The notes under the pieces: model-generated
The model's database searches: none
What the model was told of the DNA's origin: nothing
Seen by the model: only the letters and a program-made list of their open reading frames with translations
Assembly: GCA_041654095.1 (NCBI GenBank)
Contig: JBAZED010000001.1
Location: forward strand, 62,001-126,000
Direction: 5' to 3'
DNA length: 64,000 bases
Source: UBA1424 sp041654095
GTDB lineage: Bacteria; Bacillota_I; Bacilli_A; RFN20; CAG-826
Made by a program: the position numbers and the translations under genes
In this document: piece after piece, positions 8,297-17,289 of the stretch
How positions within the stretch are numbered: the stretch's first letter is position 1
How the letters are laid out: every line of letters begins with the position of its first letter

Positions 8297-9733
8297 ATGA
8301 AAATAGCCATGGTCACGAGCGAGGCTAATCCGTTTGTCAAAAGCGGGGGCTTAGCCGATGTCACTTACTCCCTATCGCGAGAACTCGTCATCTCGGGTGA
8401 AGAAGTTGCTTTGTTCATGCCCCTTTATCGCTCGGTCGTCCACCTCCACGGCGAACAATTACAGCTCGTCTCCGAATTTGATGTCCTGATGTCCTGGCGC
8501 CATCACCACGCGAAAGTATATCGCACATTTTTCGAGGGCATCACCTTTTATTTCATCCAAAATGATTATTATTTTCATCGCGATAATCTCTATGGTTATG
8601 ACGATGACATCGAGCGGTTTGCCTTTTTTACAATCGCGGTGCGCAACGCTTTTAAAGCCCTTGGTTTTAAAGCTGATGTCGTCCATCTCCATGATTGGCA
8701 GCCTGGCATGCTCCCCGTCCTCATCAAACAGCAGAATCGCAACGATCCCTTTTTCCAAAACTTTAAGTTTGTTTTAACCATTCACAACCCGGCCTTTAAA
8801 GGCATGTTTGACAAATATTTTCTCAATAACTATTACGAATTGAGCGATGACTTGTATGATTCCGGTCTCGTTCGCTTCGAAAATGCGGTTTCCTCGTTGA
8901 AAGCCGCGATCGTCTCGGTCGATAAAATCGCAACCGTCTCCTACACTCATCGCGATGAACTGCTGGCCCGCGATAGCGAGCACGGCCTCAACTCCGTCCT
9001 CGAGCTGCGCCGCGATGATTTTGTCGGCATTCTCAACGGCATCGATTACGCCGAATTCAATCCCAAAACCGACGAGGCCATCGCCTATCGATATAACGGT
9101 GTCAATGTCGCGAAGGGCAAAGAGGCCAACAAAGAAGCTCTGCTCAAACAGTTTCACCTCGAGAATCGCGGCCAGCCGGTCTTCGGTCTCGTCTCGCGAT
9201 TAACGTGGCAGAAAGGCATTCGCCTGATCACGGCGAAAGCTCGGCACCTCGTCGAGAGCGGCGCCTCGCTGATCATCCTGGGCTCAGGCGAGCGAGAATT
9301 AGAGCAGGAAATCGAATGGATTCGCGCGCAGATGAGCGATAATATCGGCATCTACATCGGCTATTCGAACGATTTGGCGCACTTGATATATGCGGGCAGC
9401 GATTTCTTTTTAATGCCTTCGCTCTTTGAACCATGTGGCATCGGCCAGCTCATCGCCCAGCGCTATGGAACGCTGCCAATCGTTCGCTACACCGGCGGTC
9501 TAAAAGACACTGTCTCCGGCTACAATGGCACAAATCTCGAAGTGGCCGACGGCTTTGGCTTCGAGCACTTTGATGACTATGGAATGCAATATGGTCTTGA
9601 CCAGGCTCTCGGCTTGTATCAAGATAAAGAAGCTTTGCTTACGATGCGGCGCAACGCGATGAAACTCGACCGCACATGGCGCAAGTCAGCCCAAGAATAC
9701 ATCAAACTTTATAAGTTGATATCAGGAGTCTAA
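8297..9733 (+). CDS. glgA: Glycogen synthase, ADP-glucose type (GT5)
   Basis: Transfers glucose from ADP-glucose to the non-reducing end of alpha-1,4-glucan. KSGGLADV near residue 15 is the ADP-glucose-binding motif of GT5. HLHDWQPGMLP and LTIHNPAFKG are typical of the N-terminal Rossmann domain. In the C-terminal domain GLVSRLTWQKG and MPSLFEPCGIGQLIAQRYGT contain the catalytic glutamate region. Length is 478 residues. It follows glgD with no gap and is 4 bases from leuS, so glycogen synthesis and leuS probably share a transcript. Confidence 0.95.
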   Translation: MKIAMVTSEANPFVKSGGLADVTYSLSRELVISGEEVALFMPLYRSVVHLHGEQLQLVSEFDVLMSWRHHHAKVYRTFFEGITFYFIQNDYYFHRDNLYGYDDDIERFAFFTIAVRNAFKALGFKADVVHLHDWQPGMLPVLIKQQNRNDPFFQNFKFVLTIHNPAFKGMFDKYFLNNYYELSDDLYDSGLVRFENAVSSLKAAIVSVDKIATVSYTHRDELLARDSEHGLNSVLELRRDDFVGILNGIDYAEFNPKTDEAIAYRYNGVNVAKGKEANKEALLKQFHLENRGQPVFGLVSRLTWQKGIRLITAKARHLVESGASLIILGSGERELEQEIEWIRAQMSDNIGIYIGYSNDLAHLIYAGSDFFLMPSLFEPCGIGQLIAQRYGTLPIVRYTGGLKDTVSGYNGTNLEVADGFGFEHFDDYGMQYGLDQALGLYQDKEALLTMRRNAMKLDRTWRKSAQEYIKLYKLISGV

Positions 9734-9737
9734 AAAA

Positions 9738-12140
9738 ATGAAATACGACCACATCACAATCGAAAAAAAGTGGGCGCAAAGATGGGAAGATGAAAAAGTC
9801 TTCGCCACCGACGTCTACGACTTCAGCAAACCAAAATACTACGTTTTGGATATGTTTCCCTATCCGAGTGCCGACGGTCTCCATGTCGGCCACCCCAAAG
9901 GTTATACGGCTAGCGACGTCATCGCCCGCATGAAGAGGATGCAAGGCTTTAACGTTTTACACCCCATCGGTTGGGATGCTTTCGGCTTGCCAGCTGAACA
10001 ATATGCGATCAAGCGCAACCGCCATCCCGAAGACTTTACCAAGAGCAACATCGATAATTTTCGGCGCCAGATCAAAGCCATCGGCTTGAGTTACGATTTT
10101 AGCCGCGAAGTGAATACGACCGATCCGAGCTATTACAAATGGACGCAGTGGATCTTTCTTAAGTTGCTCGAAAAGAATCTTGCCTATATCGATTCAATCC
10201 CCGTCAATTTCTGCCCCGAACTCGGGACCGTCCTCGCCAACGAAGAAGTTATCGATGGCAAGAGCGAACGCGGTGGATATGCTGTCATCCGCCTTCCGAT
10301 GCGGCAGTGGTTACTGCGAATAACCAAGTACGCCGAACGTTTGTTGACCGGGCTCAACGATGTCGAATGGCCCAAGTCGACAATCGATATGCAGACGAAC
10401 TGGATCGGCCGCTCCGAAGGCGCCAAAATCACTTTCGAAGTCAAAGATAAAAACGCGTCTTTTGATGTTTTTACAACGCGTGCCGATACGCTTTTTGGTT
10501 GCGCATATTGCGTTCTGGCCCCCGAGCATGAACTCGTCAAAAAGATTGCAGATTCAAGCAAAATCGTCGAAATTGACGAGTATTTGGCGCGAATTGCATC
10601 AAAATCCGATTTGGAACGCACTGAGCTGAATAAAGACAAAACCGGTGTTTTCATCGGTGCTTACGCCGTCAATCCCGTCAATCAAAAAATCGTCCCGATC
10701 TATATTGCCGACTATGTATTGGCGACGTATGGAACGGGAGCCGTTATGGCCGTCCCCGCCCATGATCAGCGCGATTATGAGTTTGCCAAAAAACATGGTT
10801 TAGAAATGCTTAAAGTCCTCGAAGGCAATATCTCCGAGAAGGCGATGGAAGATGATGCTAAACACATTAACAGCGGTTTTGCCAATGGCCTTTTTTCCAA
10901 AGATGCGACGAATGCGATCGTCGGACATCTCCGCAAGCAAGGGCGCGGCAAATTTCAACTTTCGTATCGGCTGCGGGATTGGCTTTTTTCCCGGCAGAGA
11001 TATTGGGGCGAACCGATTCCCGTCGTCTTGCTCGATAGAGGCGCTATCGCGCCCTTAAAAGAAAAGGATTTGCCTCTCGTCCTTCCAAAATTAAACGAAT
11101 ATAAACCTTCGGGTACGGGTGAGTCTCCTCTTGCCCACGCGAAAGATTGGCTCGATGTTACGATCGACGGTCAAAAGGGTAAGCGCGAAACAAATACGAT
11201 GCCGCAGTGGGCGGGTTCATGCTGGTATTATCTCCGCTACATCGATCCCCACAACGATAAAGCGATTGGCGACCCCGAATTGCTGTCGCATTGGCTGCCT
11301 GTCGATTTGTATATCGGCGGAGCCGAACACGCTGTTTTACATTTGCTGTACGCTCGTTTTTGGCATAAATTTCTCTTCGATATTGGCGTCGTCGACACCG
11401 AAGAACCCTTTAAGAAACTATTCCATCAAGGCATGATACTCGGCGACAATAACGAAAAGATGTCCAAATCGCGCGGAAACGTCGTCAGCCCTGACGATGT
11501 CATCGCCAAGTACGGTGCGGATACCCTCCGCCTCTATGAGATGTTCATGGGACCTTTGGAGGCCTCGCTTCCCTGGTCCGAAAACGGCCTTGAAGGAGCG
11601 CGGAGATTCTTGGAGCGCGCCTTCCGCTTGTTTACCGAAGAGGAGTTCGTCAAGAAGCACAGCCCGACCAACGATGGATCATTGGACTTTATCTACAATT
11701 TTACGGTGAAGAAAGTCACCGATGATTATGCGAGCCTCCAATTCAATACGGCGATCGCCCAATTGATGATTTTTGTCAACGAAGCGCATAAAGCCACGAG
11801 CCTTTATCGCCCTTATTTAGAAGGCTTTGTAAAAATGCTGGCCTGCATTGCCCCCTATCTAGGTGAAGAAATATGGGCTGAACTCGGCCATCGAGAGACG
11901 ATCACTTTCGCCCCGTGGCCAACTTGCGATGAGAATCAACTCATTCGCAAGACGGTGACGATGGCCGTTTCCGTCAACGGCAAACTGCGCGGTACTTTCG
12001 AAGCTGATTCTGAAGCGAGTGAAGAAAGTTTGAAAAAAGCAGCCTTTGACCTCGAAGGCGTCATGCGCAATATCGAAGGGCGCGACATAGTAAAAGTCAT
12101 CGTCGTCAAAGGCCGAATTGTCAACATCGTCGTCCGCTGA
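9738..12140 (+). CDS. leuS: Leucyl-tRNA synthetase
   Basis: Class I synthetase charging tRNA-Leu. The HIGH-type motif is HVGH within PYPSADGLHVGHPKGY. KMSKSRGNVVSPDD is the KMSKS loop. The CP1 editing domain includes TGAVMAVPAHDQRDYEFA, with the conserved aspartate of the editing pocket. Length is 800 residues, as in other Bacilli. The ribosome site overlaps the end of glgA (AGGAGT) and the gap is 4 bases. No T-box leader is present, unlike thrS, pheS and ileS here, so expression probably follows the glycogen promoter unless an internal promoter exists. Confidence 0.96.
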   Translation: MKYDHITIEKKWAQRWEDEKVFATDVYDFSKPKYYVLDMFPYPSADGLHVGHPKGYTASDVIARMKRMQGFNVLHPIGWDAFGLPAEQYAIKRNRHPEDFTKSNIDNFRRQIKAIGLSYDFSREVNTTDPSYYKWTQWIFLKLLEKNLAYIDSIPVNFCPELGTVLANEEVIDGKSERGGYAVIRLPMRQWLLRITKYAERLLTGLNDVEWPKSTIDMQTNWIGRSEGAKITFEVKDKNASFDVFTTRADTLFGCAYCVLAPEHELVKKIADSSKIVEIDEYLARIASKSDLERTELNKDKTGVFIGAYAVNPVNQKIVPIYIADYVLATYGTGAVMAVPAHDQRDYEFAKKHGLEMLKVLEGNISEKAMEDDAKHINSGFANGLFSKDATNAIVGHLRKQGRGKFQLSYRLRDWLFSRQRYWGEPIPVVLLDRGAIAPLKEKDLPLVLPKLNEYKPSGTGESPLAHAKDWLDVTIDGQKGKRETNTMPQWAGSCWYYLRYIDPHNDKAIGDPELLSHWLPVDLYIGGAEHAVLHLLYARFWHKFLFDIGVVDTEEPFKKLFHQGMILGDNNEKMSKSRGNVVSPDDVIAKYGADTLRLYEMFMGPLEASLPWSENGLEGARRFLERAFRLFTEEEFVKKHSPTNDGSLDFIYNFTVKKVTDDYASLQFNTAIAQLMIFVNEAHKATSLYRPYLEGFVKMLACIAPYLGEEIWAELGHRETITFAPWPTCDENQLIRKTVTMAVSVNGKLRGTFEADSEASEESLKKAAFDLEGVMRNIEGRDIVKVIVVKGRIVNIVVR

Positions 12141-12177
12141 GCGATTCGAAATTCTTTTAAACAAAGTTGCTATTGAC

Positions 12178-12183
12178 TATAAT
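12178..12183 (+). promoter_or_regulatory. Possible -10 box upstream of coaX
   Basis: A consensus TATAAT lies in the 91-base gap between leuS and coaX. No good -35 box is seen at 16-18 bases. A TTGACT overlaps the TATAAT, which could instead pair with GATACT (12194-12199) at a short 15-base spacing. A clear GGAGG ribosome site precedes coaX. Confidence 0.35.
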
Positions 12184-12231
12184 TACGGTGCACGATACTT
12201 GCATTAGCAAGATTGTAGCGGAGGTATAGAA

Positions 12232-13008
12232 ATGCTTTTGACTGTCGATGTGGGCAATACCCTCATTGCCTTTGGAGTCTTTCAAGACTCGCACATTGTC
12301 GCGACTTTTAAAACGGCCACCGATGTCAAAAAAAGTCTCGACGAGTATGTCGCGACGTTTGAGACGTTCGTTCAGTACCGTCGTCTTGATAGAACACAAT
12401 TCAATGGGGCGATCATTTCCAGTGTTGTCCCCCATCTGACGGAAGTTATTAAAACGGCCGTTCTTTCGACGTTTGGGGTCGAATCCCTCATTTTGACGCC
12501 GGGGCTCAAAACCGGCCTCCCCATTTTAATCGATCACCCCAACGAGTTAGGCAGCGACTTAGTCGCGGATGCCGTCGGAGGCATCGCCCAATATGGTGCG
12601 CCTCTGATTATCGCCGATCTGGGGACAGCTATCAAAATCATGGCTATCGATGAAAAAGGCGCGTTTGTCGGCACGATTTTTTACCCGGGTCTCTATGTGG
12701 CGGTGGAAGCTTTGATCGGCCGCGCCGCCCAGCTCTCGCGCGTTTCGCTCTCACAGCCCAAAAAGGTCATCGGCAAAAACACGCGCGACTCGATGAATGC
12801 CGGCGCGATCTACGGCACGGTCGGCTTAATTAAAGGCCTCATCGCTCATTTTGAACAGGAATTAGGCTACGAGACGCGGCACATCCTGACCGGCGGAGAT
12901 GCGTTTTACGTCAAGGATTTACTGACTGATTTCATCTATGATGAATTCTTGATTCTGGATGGGTTGCGCGTCATTTATGAACGCAATGAGAATCGAAAAA
13001 ATGCGTAA
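12232..13008 (+). CDS. coaX: Type III pantothenate kinase
   Basis: Phosphorylates pantothenate, the first step of CoA synthesis. The N terminus LLTVDVGNTLIAFGVF is the ATP phosphate-binding motif of the acetate/sugar kinase superfamily. Later blocks are HPNELGSDLVADAV, where the usual G-D-R motif reads G-S-D, IIADLGTAIKI and FVGTIFYPGL. Length is 258 residues. GGAGG lies 7 bases before the ATG. The downstream neighbour, overlapping by 8 bases, is a membrane protein that resembles pantothenate ECF S components, which supports this assignment. Confidence 0.9.
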   Translation: MLLTVDVGNTLIAFGVFQDSHIVATFKTATDVKKSLDEYVATFETFVQYRRLDRTQFNGAIISSVVPHLTEVIKTAVLSTFGVESLILTPGLKTGLPILIDHPNELGSDLVADAVGGIAQYGAPLIIADLGTAIKIMAIDEKGAFVGTIFYPGLYVAVEALIGRAAQLSRVSLSQPKKVIGKNTRDSMNAGAIYGTVGLIKGLIAHFEQELGYETRHILTGGDAFYVKDLLTDFIYDEFLILDGLRVIYERNENRKNA

Positions 13009-13609
13009 TAAATTTGTCCGCAGCATCATTTTTGATGCCATGTTCTTAGCGATCATCCTCATCATGACCTTCGTACCGTATGTGGGCTTTATTCAAATCG
13101 GTCTCATCTCCTTCACCCTCGTCCATATTCCGGTTCTCATCGGTGCGGCTTTGTTCGGCTGGAAGCGCGGTTTGATGTACGGTCTCTTCTTTGGTGTCGC
13201 TTCGCTCATTAAAGCGACAACCTATCCGGGCACGATCGACTTTCTTTTCGTCAATCCGCTCATCTCGATTTTGCCGCGCGTCGTCTTTGGCTTTGCAGCT
13301 GGATTATTATTCTCATTATTGAAAAAAATGCCAAAGTTCTATCAAAAAGGGTTTTATATTGCTGTTGCATCCTTTTTCTTAACCGCTTTGCACACTTTTA
13401 TGGTTTTGAGTATGCTATGGCTGATCCACCGGGTCGAAATCGAAGGTTTTTTGCAGTCGCCGGTCACATGGGTCGGTTTAGCGTTGGGAACCCTGATTGG
13501 CGTCGGAGCTTTAGTCGAGGCTGGAATCGCGGCCATCGCGACTCCGACCGTCTCATTGCTCGTCGCTAATAAATACCCGCATCTACTTGAAAAAGAAGAG
13601 AGGAAGTAA
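13001..13609 (+). CDS. panT: ECF transporter S component, probably for pantothenate
   Basis: Integral membrane protein of about six helices with the PanT-like signature: LVHIPVLIGAALFGWKRG, then LFFGVASLIKA, then NPLISILPRVVFGFAAG. S components bind the vitamin and dock to a shared EcfT/EcfA module, which is not in this window. The start at 13001 puts the first helix right after a short basic segment (MRNKFVRS). In-frame ATGs at 12959, 12977 and 12986 are possible but lie deeper in coaX. Substrate choice rests on the overlap with coaX and on sequence style; other vitamins cannot be excluded. Product 202 residues. Confidence 0.75.
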   Translation: MRNKFVRSIIFDAMFLAIILIMTFVPYVGFIQIGLISFTLVHIPVLIGAALFGWKRGLMYGLFFGVASLIKATTYPGTIDFLFVNPLISILPRVVFGFAAGLLFSLLKKMPKFYQKGFYIAVASFFLTALHTFMVLSMLWLIHRVEIEGFLQSPVTWVGLALGTLIGVGALVEAGIAAIATPTVSLLVANKYPHLLEKEERK

Positions 13610-13610
13610 T

Positions 13611-14975
13611 ATGAAAACAAGTCTCGATTTTGTCGATTTGACGACGCCTTATCGCGCTAATGCGTCACGCGCTCTCCAAGAGCTGGTCCGCATCAATTCC
13701 GTGTACGATGAAAAATCGATCACGGCCTCAACTCCTTATGGCGCCGGTGTTGAAAAAGCGTTGAAATACGTCGGTCGCCTCGCCCGCCAATTCGGGTTTG
13801 AAGTCGATTATTGCGACAACCGCGTGACCGAGATGACGTATGGAAAAGGGGAGCAACTAGTCTCTATTTTTGCCCACGTCGATGTCGTTCCGGTCGGTAG
13901 CGATTGGAAGCATACGCCCTTTGCCGCCGAAATCGAAAAAGGCAAGATGTTCGGGCGGGGGACAAGCGACGACAAAGGTCCGCTGATCGCCGCCTTTTAT
14001 GCGATTAAGGCCCTTAAGGACAATGAGTTAATCAAAGATTACCGCGTCCGCCTCGTCGTCGGTGGGGACGAAGAACGCGGCTCCAGCTGCTTGAGGTACT
14101 ATTTTGAAAAATTGAAAAGAGAATCTCCGACTTTTGGCTTCACTCCCGATGCTGTCTTCCCCGTCGTCTACGGAGAGAAAGGAATCAGCAATTTCAAGAG
14201 TAAGTTGAACATCGTCTTGCCGGGCATCATGAAGATTAACGGCGGTGAAGCCGTCAACTCTGTCATCGATCAAACCGTCGTGGTGATGAAGACCGACGAT
14301 CGCTTTGAAAATTATCTCGCGGAGCTCCGCCATCACCCCAATATCGTTCGTGGCAATGGCATTTCGACAATTACCTTTCACGGCAAATCGGCGCATGGCT
14401 CGACCCCGAAAAGCGGCGTCAACTCCGGCCTATTAGCCTTGGAAGCTCTAGGCAGTTTTTATCAAAATGGGATATTGGAGAAAATTACTGCACAATTTGC
14501 GGACTTTGACGGCAAACCATTTAAAGGTTTTGCTCAGAGCAAGGACCTCGGGGCAACGACATACAATCTCGGCGTTATCAACTATGATGGCAAGGTTCTC
14601 GAAATGAAAGTTAACTTCCGTTATCCAGAAGGCGTCGATGATCGCCAATTTATCAAAAAATATGATGAAGCCAGCGGTCTGACCAGCGAGATCTATTCGC
14701 AAAGCCGCGTTTTGCTCTTCCCGACTAAATCCCCCTTAATCAAAACGTTGATGAACGCCTATCGCGAGGAGAGCCTCGACAAGAAGAGCAAACCGCAGAC
14801 GATGGGGGGCGGGACATACGCCAAAGAGGCTCCTAATACCGTGGCGTTCGGAGCGGTCTTTCCCGATGAAAATACGCATGTGCATGAGGCGGATGAATAT
14901 ATTAAATTAACGAATTTTTATATGGCGATGGCCATCTTTGCCCGAGCCATTCACGCCCTCGGTCATCTTAAATGA
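13611..14975 (+). CDS. pepV: M20-family dipeptidase, PepV-like
   Basis: Zinc dipeptidase of the M20 family. HVDVVPVGSDW holds the first metal histidine, GRGTSDDKGP the bridging aspartate, and GGDEERGSSC the catalytic and metal-binding glutamates. GKSAHGSTP lies in the lid/dimer domain and a late histidine follows (GGTYAKEAPN, THVHEADE). Length of 454 residues from the ATG at 13611 matches PepV. AGGAAG lies just upstream; an earlier in-frame ATG at 13587 falls within the previous gene. The order pepV-trmB-M42-ytpR resembles the Bacillus ytjP-ytmQ-ytoP-ytpR region. Confidence 0.9.
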   Translation: MKTSLDFVDLTTPYRANASRALQELVRINSVYDEKSITASTPYGAGVEKALKYVGRLARQFGFEVDYCDNRVTEMTYGKGEQLVSIFAHVDVVPVGSDWKHTPFAAEIEKGKMFGRGTSDDKGPLIAAFYAIKALKDNELIKDYRVRLVVGGDEERGSSCLRYYFEKLKRESPTFGFTPDAVFPVVYGEKGISNFKSKLNIVLPGIMKINGGEAVNSVIDQTVVVMKTDDRFENYLAELRHHPNIVRGNGISTITFHGKSAHGSTPKSGVNSGLLALEALGSFYQNGILEKITAQFADFDGKPFKGFAQSKDLGATTYNLGVINYDGKVLEMKVNFRYPEGVDDRQFIKKYDEASGLTSEIYSQSRVLLFPTKSPLIKTLMNAYREESLDKKSKPQTMGGGTYAKEAPNTVAFGAVFPDENTHVHEADEYIKLTNFYMAMAIFARAIHALGHLK

Positions 14976-15595
14976 GGACGCGTTTTAAACCTTGGGCCAA
15001 GCCATATCTCGATGAACATCGCGATATTGCTCTGGAAGATATTAGTGGCGACAAGCACTTTTTTACAGATCCGCATCTCCGCTTGGAAATCGGATGCGGC
15101 AAGGGCGATTTTGTCATCGCTTTGGCGGAGCGAAATCCCAGCGTTCATTTTTTAGCCATCGAAGTCGCGGCCATGGTCGCGGCGATGGCCGCGCGAAAAA
15201 TCGTCGACAAGGAGCTCAAGAACGTCCGCCTGCTAATCGACGATGCCGCGAAGCTCATACCGTTATTTCCCGACCAGATGTTCGAAGCCATCTATTTGAA
15301 TTTTTCTGATCCGTGGCCCAAGAAACGCCACGAAAAAAGACGTCTCACTTCTCCGGCAAAGTTGTTAGAATATATGCGAATACTAAAAGTAGGCGGCCAT
15401 ATCTATTTCAAGAGTGACAACGACGAGCTGTATGAATACTCATTGTCGGCATTTAAAGAGAGCCCGTTCGAAATCGTGAGCCACACGAATGACTATCAAG
15501 TTCTCGACTGCGAGGATGCGATGACTGAGTACGAAAAGCAATTCCGCGGCGAAGGCAAGACGATTAACCGCCTCGTCGCCAGGAGGAATAAATAG
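14972..15595 (+). CDS. trmB: tRNA (guanine-N7)-methyltransferase
   Basis: SAM-dependent enzyme making m7G46 in tRNA. LEIGCGKGDFVIALA is the SAM-binding motif. NFSDPWPKKRHEKRRLT is the near-invariant TrmB motif containing the catalytic aspartate. FKSDNDELYEYS and the C-terminal TEYEKQF are also conserved. Length is 207 residues. The start overlaps the pepV stop by 4 bases (ATGA). Confidence 0.96.
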   Translation: MRTRFKPWAKPYLDEHRDIALEDISGDKHFFTDPHLRLEIGCGKGDFVIALAERNPSVHFLAIEVAAMVAAMAARKIVDKELKNVRLLIDDAAKLIPLFPDQMFEAIYLNFSDPWPKKRHEKRRLTSPAKLLEYMRILKVGGHIYFKSDNDELYEYSLSAFKESPFEIVSHTNDYQVLDCEDAMTEYEKQFRGEGKTINRLVARRNK

Positions 15596-16684
15596 ATGAA
15601 ATTAACGAATCGTCAACTAGAATTGCTCGAGCGTGCCACGCAGTTAATCAGCGTGTCGGGCGCCGAAGAAGAAGTCCGCCTCTTTCTGAAAAGCGAATTT
15701 GAAAAAGCCGGGTTGGATATAATCGGCGATAATCTTGGCAGCCTCTATGCCCTTAAGAAATCCCATGATCCTCAGGCCATTAAAGTCATGCTCTCCGGAC
15801 ACATGGATGAAATTGGGTTCATGGCCCTTCACATCCTAGACAACGGTTTTATTAAAACCAGTTCATTGGGCGGGCATAGTAAAGAAACATTGGCCGCGCA
15901 TCGCGTCGTCTTAAAAACCCGTTCCGGTGCTGAGTATTATGGCGCAATCGCCTCAATTCCTCCTCATTTAAAAAAAGAACAGGATGTCAGCGAAGATCAA
16001 TTCATCGATGATTTGCTGTTCGATTTCGGTTTCGCTTCGAAAGGAGAAGCTGAACAAGCCGGCATCAAGATTGGCGACTCAATCGTCGTGCTCGGCGAAT
16101 TTCGTGTGCTGAATAACGGGCAGAGGTTGCTGGCGAAAGCTTTTGACAATCGCTATGGGATTGCCTTGGCTCTCGACGTTCTCGACGAACTCAAAGGTGA
16201 AGAATTGCCATTTGATCTATATTTGGGTGCCAACGTTCAAGAAGAAGTCGGTTTGCGGGGTGCCCAGACCGCCGCGCAGACGATTAAGCCCGATTTAGCA
16301 ATCGTCCTCGATTGTTCGCCGGCTCGTGATTTTGACGAAGACAAAAACGAATATGGTCGGTTGGGAGAAGGGGTCTTGATCCGCTATCTCGATCGCTCGA
16401 TGATCGCTTTTCCCGAATTGCTCGACATGCAGATCAAAGCTTGCCAAGCGACGGGAGTGAAATATCAGTATTTTGATTCGCCGGGCGGAACCGACGCCGG
16501 CACCATCCATCGCGCCAACGACGGAATTCTAACTTTAACACATTGCATCTGCGCGCGTGGAATCCATTCGCCGAGCTCGATTATCGATGTCGATGATTAT
16601 ATATCCGCCAAGAAATCCTTGCTCTGCATTCTGCGCCACCTTGACGTGGAGCAACTCGCTAGATTGCATGAGGCGCGCCGCTGA
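15596..16684 (+). CDS. M42-family aminopeptidase
   Basis: Metallo-aminopeptidase of the TET/glutamyl aminopeptidase/YtoP type. Metal and catalytic residues are visible in order: SGHMDEIGF, FDNRYG, VQEEVGLRGA, VLDCSPA and a late histidine in CARGIHSPSSI. Length is 362 residues. AGGAGG lies 10 bases before the ATG, and the gene directly abuts trmB. A second M42 gene of equal length is at 47932-49020. The two differ clearly in sequence, so this is not a recent duplication. Confidence 0.9.
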   Translation: MKLTNRQLELLERATQLISVSGAEEEVRLFLKSEFEKAGLDIIGDNLGSLYALKKSHDPQAIKVMLSGHMDEIGFMALHILDNGFIKTSSLGGHSKETLAAHRVVLKTRSGAEYYGAIASIPPHLKKEQDVSEDQFIDDLLFDFGFASKGEAEQAGIKIGDSIVVLGEFRVLNNGQRLLAKAFDNRYGIALALDVLDELKGEELPFDLYLGANVQEEVGLRGAQTAAQTIKPDLAIVLDCSPARDFDEDKNEYGRLGEGVLIRYLDRSMIAFPELLDMQIKACQATGVKYQYFDSPGGTDAGTIHRANDGILTLTHCICARGIHSPSSIIDVDDYISAKKSLLCILRHLDVEQLARLHEARR

Positions 16685-17286
16685 TGTATCGCCTTTTCTA
16701 TGATTATCATACGATCGGTGACATTTTGATGATTGTTTTTAACAATCAAAAACAGGCAAATCGCACGGAACGCCGCAATCGGACCGTCGCTATCTATGCC
16801 GGCGATGAAATAATCGGCGCCAATCTTTTAAACATCTCCGAAATCGTCCGTATCAAAGCTCGCGGCATGATCATCAATCCCGCGCTAGAGTTTATCGATG
16901 TCGTCAATCACATCTTGATTAACGATGGTCTCGATCCTCTGCCTCTTCAAGAGGGCTCGGGTTTTGTCGCCGGCCAAATCATCGAATATATAAAAAGCGA
17001 GGATGGTGCGGTCACCTTGGCGAAAATCGACATCGGGTCGCGCGTTATCTATACTCGTTCCCCAAATGATTCATCGCCGCTTTTTTCGCTGGTGGTCATC
17101 GCGCTCCCGGACACCATCCTATTCAACGGCAAGACAGCGGCCGTCGAAGAGATTAAGGGCGTGTACTGCGAAGGCCATCTGTGCACTTATCAGGATTTAA
17201 ATCTCGCGAATGATAAACAGCGCGACGATGTGTATTTAATTGCAGATTTCATAGAAATAGGTCAAGATTTCTATGCAAAGGAGTAG
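16684..17286 (+). CDS. ytpR: YtpR-like protein with degenerate tRNA-binding domain
   Basis: The first 70 residues (FYDYHTIGDILMIVF, then RTVAIYAGDEIIGANLLNIS) match the DUF4479 N-terminal domain of YtpR. The remainder occupies the place of the EMAP-like tRNA-binding OB domain (GQIIEYIKSEDG..LAKIDIGSR). The usual IVCGAPN and RGV.S.GM motifs, which are intact in PheT of this genome, are blurred to YTRSPND and KGVYCEGHLC. The gene overlaps the M42 stop and is 3 bases from the next gene. Molecular function is not established; RNA binding may be lost. Confidence 0.75.
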   Translation: MYRLFYDYHTIGDILMIVFNNQKQANRTERRNRTVAIYAGDEIIGANLLNISEIVRIKARGMIINPALEFIDVVNHILINDGLDPLPLQEGSGFVAGQIIEYIKSEDGAVTLAKIDIGSRVIYTRSPNDSSPLFSLVVIALPDTILFNGKTAAVEEIKGVYCEGHLCTYQDLNLANDKQRDDVYLIADFIEIGQDFYAKE

Positions 17287-17289
17287 GCT

